From Cephalopachus bancanus (Eukaryota; Chordata; Mammalia; Primates; Tarsiidae), in contig JAPVLO010000401.1 in NCBI GenBank assembly GCA_027257055.1, positions 62,001 through 126,000 on the forward strand: a DNA stretch of 64,000 nucleotides, given 5' to 3'. The notes beneath the pieces are model-generated. The model did no database searches. It was given only the letters and a program-made list of their open reading frames with translations, and was not told the origin of the DNA. A program made the translations under genes and the position numbers. This document shows positions 57,134 to 64,000 of this stretch, in pieces (within the stretch, counting starts at the first letter, position 1; every line of letters begins with the position of its first letter).

Positions 57134-57313
57134 ATAGAAAGCAAACAGAAGCAGAAGGACAGAGTCAGAGAGATGAAATTACCCACAGACTTTGAAAATG
57201 GAGGAAGAGGTCATGAGCCAAAGAATGCAAGGAACACTGCTCCTGGAGTCAGAAAAGACTTCCCTTTCAAAAAAAGATCGTCTCCCAGAACCTTTGGAGG
57301 GAGCATAGTTTTG

Positions 57314-57720
57314 CTGCTATGGTTTGGATATGCTTGGATATGGTTGGTTTGTCCTCACCAAAGCTCATGCTGAGATTTTATCCTCGGTGTGGTGGTGTTG
57401 AAAGGTGGGACCTAGTGGGAGGTGTTTGGTTTATGGGGGCATAAATGGTTGGTGCTATTCTTGTGGTAGTGAGTTCTTGCTCTCAGGAGTGGATTGTTAT
57501 AAGGTCAGGACACTCCTTCAGCTTTCCTACATTTGTATGTCCACTTCCCCTTTGACCTCCTCTGCCATATTGTGCTGCAGCACAAAAGCCCTCACCAGAA
57601 GCCATGGCCATGCCTTTGAACTTCTCAGTCTGCAGAACTGTAAGCTAAATAAACCTCTTTTCTTTATGAATTACCCAGTCTTTGGTATTCTATCATAGCA
57701 ACACAGAATGGACTGAGACA
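57314..57720 (+). mobile_element. THE1/MST-type solo LTR, second
   Basis: CTATGGTTTGGATATGC, GAAAGGTGGGACCTAGTGGG, GCTAAATAAACCTCTTTTC, and AATGGACTGAGACA at the end. TGCTG occurs on both sides as a possible 5-bp TSD. Confidence 0.85.
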
Positions 57721-57850
57721 CCTGCTGAACACTGATTTTTAGCTCAGTATCCAAACTTCTGGCCACCTGAACTATGAGAGAATACACTTCTGTTGTTGTT
57801 GTAAGTCATCAAGTTTGTTATGTTACAGAAGCTATAAAAAACTGATACAG

Positions 57851-58254
57851 ATGACAAAAAAATACATGAAAAAATGCTCAAAATTATTAGGTATGAAGGA
57901 AGTGCAAATTAAAAACACAAGATATCACTATACAGTTATTAGAATGGATAATATTGAAAAAATAAATATCAACTAGTCCGTGTGCATTGTATACTATTTT
58001 TAAAGAAAAATAAGAATATACAAATACATTTTGTATATTCTTATGATATTTGCATGAAAACTCTAGAGTAATATTTATGAAATTAATAAGAGTGGTTATC
58101 TTTGTGGTAGAAAGAACCCAAGGTAGATGGGGAAAAGTGAGAGATTGTACTTAAAAAAAATTTTTTTATATTATTATATTTTTATATTATTATAAAATAA
58201 TTTTGTAGTATTCTTATGACTCTTTTTATATTATTATAAATAGACTGTATTTTA
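57851..58254. other. AT-rich sequence, possibly L1
   Basis: GAAGTGCAAATTAAAAACAC and AAGATATCACTATACAGTTA recall L1 ORF2-end sense text; TTATATTATTATA runs follow at 58160-58245. Confidence 0.4.
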
Positions 58255-58256
58255 TT

Positions 58257-58644
58257 TTATTTTTTGAGTTGGAGTCTCACTCTGTCGCCTAGGCTTGAGG
58301 CTTGGCACACTCACGGCCATCCCAGTGTCGACCTGCTGGGGTCCAGCGATCATTCTGTCTCAACCTTCCAAGTAGCTGGAACTACAGGCACACGCTATCA
58401 CACCTGGCTAATTTTTTTTTAAACATATTTTTATTATAAAATTGTGGGGTTACAGTTAAGGGTTAGGTATACAAATGTGCATTGTTCAAGCTCCCTTGTT
58501 AATAAAGGGTAATTTTTGATTTATTGTAGAGAGGAGGTCTCGCCAAGTTGCCTGAGCTGGTCTCAAACCTGTGAGCTCAGGAAATCCACTCACCTCGGCC
58601 TTCCAAAATGCTGGGATTACTGGCTGAGCCACTGAGCCCAGCCT
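58257..58644 (-). repeat. Alu carrying an L1 tail
   Basis: TTTTTTGAGTTGGAGTCTCAC to CACCTGGCTAATTTT, then 58424-58510 is L1, then AATTTTTGATTTATTGTAGAG to CTGAGCCCAGCC. Confidence 0.94.
58424..58510 (-). mobile_element. 5'-truncated L1 tail in an Alu linker
   Basis: AAATTGTGGGGTTACAGTTA and GGGTTAGGTATACAAATGTG, L1 3' end reversed. GCTAATTTTT and GGTAATTTTT flank it. Confidence 0.9.
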
Positions 58645-58659
58645 AGACTGTACTTTATA

Positions 58660-59340
58660 TTATTTAATTTTAAAACTCTGAGCACGTGCTTGTATTCAGC
58701 TTCTTAAAAATGAAGAATTATGCACTCAAAAATTAGATCTGGGTGTCTCTGTAAGTGAGGCTTCTTGACTGACAAATTTCATATTAACGCAAGTATCCAT
58801 GGAGCCTGCTGCTGAGATGGGGGATCCTAAGTTCAAGAAGAGTTTCTCAAGGGCAGCAACATTCCTGCTGGCTATTTTGGTTTTCCCCAGATGGTTCAGT
58901 CTATTTCATTGGAGATAAATCACTTTTTCCCCTGGTGGTTGAGTTGTGGGGGTGTCTGACTGCAGAGAATTCTGCTCAAGGAGGCAGGGATGGAGAAAAA
59001 GCTAATCTATGTAGCTAATTCTAGTGTTCAACTGGTCTCTCTCTCTCGCCCTCTGTGATAACTGGTGTTTCTGAGTTTGTGGGCCTTCTGGGCCTCTGCT
59101 GGGCAGACTATCTCCAACTTTATCCATAGAGCTCTCTACATGTATTTCAGGCTGTGGTTTCCTCTGCCTCATTTCATCAGTAACATGTGGTCTACCTTCT
59201 AACCTCCAGAAATGTATTGAAATGCTCTGCTGATGTGTTTTCCTTCTCCCCATTCTCGCTGTTATATATAGTTCAAGTGTTTAATGTCTGTACTATCATT
59301 TTATTATGATCTTGGGTTGGAAAGGAAATAAAGATGGGCT
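58660..59340 (-). repeat. Possible L1M 5' remnant
   Basis: GATGGGCTGTCCACCATCTT and TAACTGGTGTTTCTGAGTTT resemble the antisense outer end of L1M; low certainty. Confidence 0.35.
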
Positions 59341-59344
59341 GTCC

Positions 59345-59465
59345 ACCATCTTGAAGTATATTTATTTGACTGTTTTTATCTCCTAACGAGTCTGTGAGCT
59401 CCTTATAGGTAGGGAAGGTTATCATTCATTTTTATAAACCCAGAGTACACCATTCACTGTCCAGC
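59345..59465 (+). repeat. L2 3' end
   Basis: CGAGTCTGTGAGCTCCTTAT plus AGGTAGGGAAGG. Confidence 0.65.
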
Positions 59466-59469
59466 CAGA

Positions 59470-60105
59470 AAAACATAAACCATACTAAAGATCTCACCAG
59501 AGGGAACTTACTAGAGAGAATTTTTTACACAGGTGTTGGAGGACAGAAAGAATCAATGGCGGCACCTAGCTCACCTGGAGGTGTTACCAACCCTATCCCT
59601 GGGGAACATATGTGAGGAGATTGGGGTTGTCAAAAGCTAGAACATCAGAGTAGGGGACCTATGTAGCAGGGGCTCAGCCATCTGAGGAGTGCTTATGGCA
59701 GGTTGTAGCTGGTACCTCTGGGGGCTAGAGATGCTATGGGGTGCCCAAAATTGCTCAAGCAGGAGCTGGCTGTTGTAGCCAGGGCTAAGTGCCACCACCG
59801 AAACACTAAGCAAAAGGAAGAAGGAAGATGGAAGGTGCTTGTTTCTTCATTCTACCTTCAAATCTCTCTTTAGTGCAGAACTTAACAGGAGGCCAGCTGG
59901 TAGAAGGGTTTGGGAAATGTAGGCAGAGTCTCTGTCCCAATATGACAAAGACAGTGCTGAAGAGTGAATTTGGAGTTATGAGACAATGGCTTAAAAAGGG
60001 CACAAAGAACCTAACACAAATATATATATAAATTTTTTTTCTGAGCAAGATCTTTCTTGAGAGTTCTAGATTTGTTCTCTTTCCTCCCTCCTTCCCTCCC
60101 TTCCT
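59470..60105. other. Old repeat, family uncertain
   Basis: CCAGAGGGAACTTACTAGAG, ACAGGAGGCCAGCTGGTAGA and GGGTTTGGGAAATGTAGGC look like an old LINE or LTR, but I cannot place it. Confidence 0.4.
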
Positions 60106-60109
60106 TCCT

Positions 60110-60397
60110 TTTTTGAATTGGGATCTAATTCTGTTGCCCATGCTGGAGTGGAGTGGTGTGATTCCAGCTCATTGCAGCCTCAACCACCTGGATTCAAGTG
60201 ATTCTCCTGCCTCAGCCTTCCAAGTAGCTAGGACTACAGGTGTGTGCCACCACGCCCGAATAATTTTTTTTTTTTTTTGGTAGAGATGAGGTCTCACTAT
60301 CTTGCCCAGGCTGATCTCAAACACTTGGACTCAAGCAATCCTTCCACCTTGGCTTCCCAAAGTGGTGGGATTACAGATGTGAGTCACCACACCCAGC
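60110..60397 (-). repeat. Alu, old, full length
   Basis: TTTTTTGAATTGGGATCTAAT through CACACCCAGCC. Confidence 0.93.
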
Positions 60398-60399
60398 CA

Positions 60400-61510
60400 G
60401 ACTTGTATTTCTAATAATTTGTCAGTCATTATCTTTTGGTTGTCATGGGAATAGCAAAGGCAAATGCAGGAAAATTAACTGCTAAGGGAAAATCAATTTA
60501 TCCACATGTCACTGTACCCCAAAATATTTCATGTCAACTCTTCAGATTGAATTAAGAAACCAAAAGCAAAATGTTGCTTTCCAAAGGAAAAATATTTACC
60601 CAAACTGAATGACTCGTGTTTTCACTGAAACTTGTCTTCTTCCTGGGTCTTCTTATCTCCACAAGGATAGCATTGCCCAGCAACCCAAGCTCATCTCAGG
60701 GGTTATTTTCTGTAACTTGCTCTCCTTCAGTCCCCACATCCCAGTCGCAGAGTCCTGTCAATTTTTTACCCCTCAGAGTCTCTTAACTCCATCTTCTCTT
60801 CTCAGTGGTCTTTGCTTCTGACTTGATCAGGCCATGACTACATTTTCTGGGGATTACAACAATTACCCCCTAGTGCTCTCCCAACTACTATCTTATTCTT
60901 CTTCTAGTCTTTCTTCTGCACATGACGAGAGTGGTTTTTAAAAATTATACAAATCTGATCAGGTTAAGGTTATAGTTTTCCATGGATAAAGGTGTAAGTG
61001 TTGTGTAATTCTTTAAGGCCAGTCTAAGCTGGGGAGGAGAAAGCAGTGTTCAACAAGTGTCAATGACTGGTGGAAGAGAGAAGGGTTACACAAGCTCAAG
61101 AGCTCTCCTGAAATGACTGAATTCCCATTTTGTGCAAGGGTTAGAGGGTGGTATGGAGAACAAAAGAACAAAGATTGAACTTGACTCTTAGCAATTGAAA
61201 AGGTGAGATAAAAGGAACATGAGGTAAAGATTGGAAAGAGAAGAGAGAAAAATGAAATTAGAATCATAACTTTTGTTTCTAATGAGTTGGCAAGCAACAG
61301 AATTTTTGCATTAATGTGAAGGAAATTAGTTTTATAAATCCCAGAAGTGTCTATATGAAGTCCCTAAAAAGATGTAAAGAAAGAGACCTTGGTTGATATT
61401 GTAAAGGAGAGGAAAAAATGTAAAACAGAGAGTGAAGTTATGGTTTCTTTTTGAAGTTCAAGAGAAAACCAAAGAAAATTACAAAAAACTTCGCAGAGTT
61501 TTCTCTCTCT
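60400..61510. other. Unique sequence, no gene seen
   Basis: CTTCTCACATGACGAGAGTG-like text at 60900 and two short frames, none supported. Confidence 0.4.
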
Positions 61511-61511
61511 C

Positions 61512-61512
<1 letters not shown>

Positions 61513-61553
<41 letters not shown>
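61513..61553 (+). repeat. (GT)20 microsatellite
   Basis: Uninterrupted GT run of about 41 bases after a (CT)n run. Confidence 0.98.
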
Positions 61554-61556
<3 letters not shown>

Positions 61557-61740
61557 GATTTCATATCAATAGAGGCAACACCATATTCATCTGCTTGAAG
61601 TGGCAGTTTTTGACATCTGCAGAAGGATTTTCAAATAACAGTGCAGACTTGACTGGAGGCATAAGTATGGACTATGACTAAGTGGGTAAATCTGGTACAT
61701 CCTCTATTTGAAAACTAGAGAATTAAAAATAAAGAAAGAG

Positions 61741-62190
61741 TCAGGTGTGGTGGTTCATGCCTGTAGTACTAGCTACTTGGAAGACTGAGGTGGGAGGATT
61801 GCTTGAACCCAGGATTTTTTTTTTTTTTTTTTGAGTTGGAGTCTCACTCTTTCGCCCAGACTGGAGTGCAGTGGCCGCTCCCGGCCACCGCAGCCTCGAC
61901 CTGCTGGGCTCCGGCGATCCTTCCGCCTCAGCCTTCCAAGTAGCCAGAATTACAGGCATGCGCTACCACGCCTGGCTGATTTTTTGATTTATTGTAGAGA
62001 TGAGGTCTCGCTGCCCAGGCGGGTCTCGAACCCGCGGGCTCAGGCAATCCACTCACCTCAGCCTCCCAAAGGCGCGGGATTACAGGCTGAGCCACCGAGC
62101 CCGGCTTGAACCCAGGACTTTGATCATGTACTGCACTTTAGCCTGGGCCACAGAGTGAGACTGTCTCTAATAATAATAAAACAAACAAAT
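61741..62190 (+). repeat. Old Alu right monomer split by an Alu
   Basis: AGGTGTGGTGGTTCATGCCT...GCTTGAACCCAGGA, then after the inserted Alu CTTGAACCCAGGACTTTGAT...GACTGTCTC and (AAT)n. The left monomer is absent. Confidence 0.85.
61815..62104 (-). repeat. Alu, young subfamily, near consensus
   Basis: T18, GAGTTGGAGTCTCACTC through CCGAGCCCGGC, with TCGCTGCCCAGGCGGG, intact CpGs. TSD TTGAACCCAGGA on both sides. Confidence 0.98.
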
Positions 62191-62272
62191 AAATAAAATA
62201 AAGAAAAGTTTTGGAAAATTGACAGCTGACAAAAGACAATGTGCTTACATCTTACTCTATTAGAAATAGCAG

Positions 62273-62562
62273 CCGGGCTCGGTGGCTCAGCCTGTAATCC
62301 TGCGCCTTTGGGAGGCTGAGGTGAGTGGATTGCCTGAGCCCGCGGGTTCGAGACCCACCTGGGCAGCAAGACCTCATATTTACAATAAATCAAAAAATCA
62401 GCCGGGCATAGTAGCGCGCGCCTGTAATTCCGGCTACTTGGAAGGTTGAGGCGGAAGGATCGCCGGAGCCCAGCAGGCCGAGGCTGCGGTGGCCGGGAGT
62501 GGCCACTGCACTCCAGTATGGGCGACAGGGTGAGACTCCAACTCAAAAAAAAAAAAGAAAAA
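62273..62562 (+). repeat. Alu, young subfamily
   Basis: AGCCGGGCTCGGTGGCTCAG, GGGCAGCAAGACC, A-tail. TSD AGAAATAGC on both sides. Confidence 0.97.
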
Positions 62563-62850
62563 AGAAATAGCTCTAGTTGAACTTATTAAAATCCATCCAA
62601 ATGAAAGCAAAACGATGGAGGCAAAGCTTAATTTACTGAGCTGGGAAATTTACCTTTTCATAGGAAAGAGATTGTAAATCTATTCAAAATCATCTTGCCC
62701 ACTGCTATAAGCATTTGAAGATAATAGTAATAATAAAAATAGCTAACATAAAATAGCTATTTTATTGTCATGTGAATAAAAATATTGCCATCAAAATCTC
62801 ACTCAATAATGCTTTGAGTTTAGACATATTATATAAAAAACCGAGAACAA
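62563..62850. other. No recognised feature
   Basis: AT-rich spacer with AATAATAGTAATAATAAAAA. Confidence 0.4.
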
Positions 62851-63074
62851 GGCTGGGTGTGGTGCCCATCCCAGCATGTTGGGAGGCCAACAAGGAGGAT
62901 TGCTTCAGCCCAGGAGTTTGAGACCAGCCTGGGTAACATGGCGAGACTTCGTCTCTACAAAAAGTCGGCTGTGGTGGCATGAGCCTGGAATCCCAGGTAC
63001 TTGGGAGGCTGAGGCAGAAGGATCACCTGAGCCCCGGAGGTTGAGGTTGCAGTAGGCTGTGATCATGCCACTGT
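62851..63074 (+). repeat. Alu, tail-less, old
   Basis: AGGCTGGGTGTGGTGCCCAT through GATCATGCCACTGTTAG; the last 45 bases and A-tail are missing. Confidence 0.9.
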
Positions 63075-63509
63075 TAGAAACAAAATCAGGAAAAGCATCT
63101 TACAGTAAAATATTATTAAAGTTAATAAAGAAAGCCCTTTGTAATTTAAAAACAAAATCATAAGGAATCTCTGAACTTCAGTTTACAGATAGAATTGTAT
63201 GGTATGTAATACCTGTATGACTGGGTAGGATGTGCTTTGCATGGAATCTCCTGGGCAAGGTGGCTTGAGCCCTGATGGACTGACTTAGCCAAGAGGAAGG
63301 AGGGTCTTATTCTAATTTGTTTTTTCAGAGAAGATAACTTTTCATAATTCATCCACTGAGGGGGGCGCTTTTTCCTAAATCGTTAAACATCTTGTGCAAA
63401 GTTAGTATAAATAAAAATCAGGAGAAGTCCTTGGATAGCTGTGATAGAATATTGGTCCAGAATTATGTAGGCCCATGTCCTTCCTGCATCACTAACCATG
63501 AATGCGGTC

Positions 63510-63620
63510 TTGACTTTGCTAAGCCTCAATTTCCTCACCTGGATTACCTCACAATGTTGCTGTGGAGCATTAAATGTGAAAATATACATAAAATTGCTTT
63601 TCGAATTATAAAGCACCATT
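63510..63620 (+). repeat. MIR
   Basis: GCCTCAATTTCCTCACCTGG, TGTTGCTGTGGAGCATTAAA and TTATAAAGCACC. Confidence 0.7.
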
Positions 63621-63624
63621 CAGT

Positions 63625-63790
63625 CTTCATTCAGCGAACATATATTAAGCACCCACTATGTGTCAGGCACCTTGTTAAGCTCTGCAGATACAAAGTTGCA
63701 AGAGACAGTCCTTGCACTCAGGAAGCTCATGATCTGTTGGGATACAGAGGAACCCAGAGATTATAACACATTACAAACTGTGATATGAAC
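63625..63790. repeat. Old mammalian repeat (L2/MIR-like)
   Basis: TTAAGCACCCACTATGTGTC plus AGGCACCTTGTTAAGC then CTTGCACTCAGGAAGCTCAT; the standard old-repeat phrase. The 124-aa frame here (63392-63766) lies across two repeats and is not called. Confidence 0.55.
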
Positions 63791-64000
63791 GACATTACGA
63801 TTTGTAAAAGATGGATGGAGTCTCTTAATGAAAGATCCCTGGCTCTCCAGTGCTACTCATGAGAAATTCATACAATTAGATGACTTCAGATCTATAGTTC
63901 GACATCAGTCTAGGGAGGAAAATGGAAGACGGGGAAATAGAGCCACCTCTGTCACAAAATTGCCTTTATGTGAATCAGAAAGAGAAATCTCTTCTGAACA
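63791..64000. other. No recognised feature
   Basis: Mixed sequence to the window end. Confidence 0.4.

Larger units (their letters stand above)
56505..57850 (+). mobile_element. MLT1-type MaLR LTR broken into three pieces
   Basis: Piece 1 (56505-56713: CAAAGATATCTGCTTCTTAA, GGTGGGACCTAAATGCAATC), piece 2 (57134-57313: GGACAGAGTCAGAGAGATG, CATGAGCCAAAGAATGCAAG), piece 3 (57721-57850: ACTTCTGGCCACCTGAACTA, AGTTTGTTATGTTACAGAAG) read through in order once two younger LTRs are removed. Confidence 0.75.

Noticed and set aside
56714..57720. A short MaLR provirus with two LTRs
   Set aside because: The 180 bases between the LTRs belong to the older outer LTR and contain no internal sequence; the LTRs also differ at many positions.

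Overview
The window is repeat-saturated primate DNA with no gene I can call with confidence. About seventy 7SL-derived Alu elements and fragments are visible, together with L1, L2, MIR, MaLR LTRs, one class II ERV solo LTR and a mariner. The Alus do not look human, lemur or galago. They start GCCGGGCTCGGTGGCTCAG (one base shorter than human Alu in the A-box region), have CTACAATAAATCAAAAAAT in the mid linker and end GACTCCAACTCAAAA. The young L1 tails share GTGGGGTACAATTYAGGG plus TTAGGTATACAAATG. From memory of primate repeats I think tarsier is the most likely source. That is inference; the sequence itself only shows a primate lineage with its own Alu and L1 subfamilies.

Layout. 1-24 kb: dense Alus, mostly on the minus strand, over old L2 (3.3-5.0 kb), MIR and L1M remnants (9.1-9.6, 12.5-13.1, 19.7-22.5 kb), with a solo LTR at 18.3-19.5 kb. 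24-28 kb: an L1-Alu chimera, then a repeat-poor stretch. 28-34 kb: Alus around a low-repeat core (31.4-33.1 kb) with a candidate decayed minus-strand coding region and a candidate plus-strand exon. 34.5-38.4 kb: two L2 copies, one split by a mariner that is itself split by an Alu. 39.4-43.9 kb: old L1/HAL1-like sequence. 44-49.2 kb: MIR, a MaLR LTR and a long minus-strand L1M 5' region. 49.2-55 kb: the emptiest part. 55-60 kb: MaLR LTRs in a nested stack and L1 remnants. 60-64 kb: a (GT)n microsatellite, Alus and MIR.

The open frames in this window are nearly all translations of Alu or L2, so I do not annotate them as genes. The window is best read as intergenic DNA or the inside of a very long intron. 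What stands out is the record of retrotransposition and repair: an L1-Alu chimera, a 102-bp internally deleted Alu with exact target-site duplications (TSDs), a fold-back Alu, a short retroposed piece that looks like the 3' end of an ERV transcript, a 40-bp inverted patch apparently copied from 1.3 kb away, repeated insertion into the A-rich linkers of older Alus, and a three-LTR nest. I found no previously undescribed gene system.
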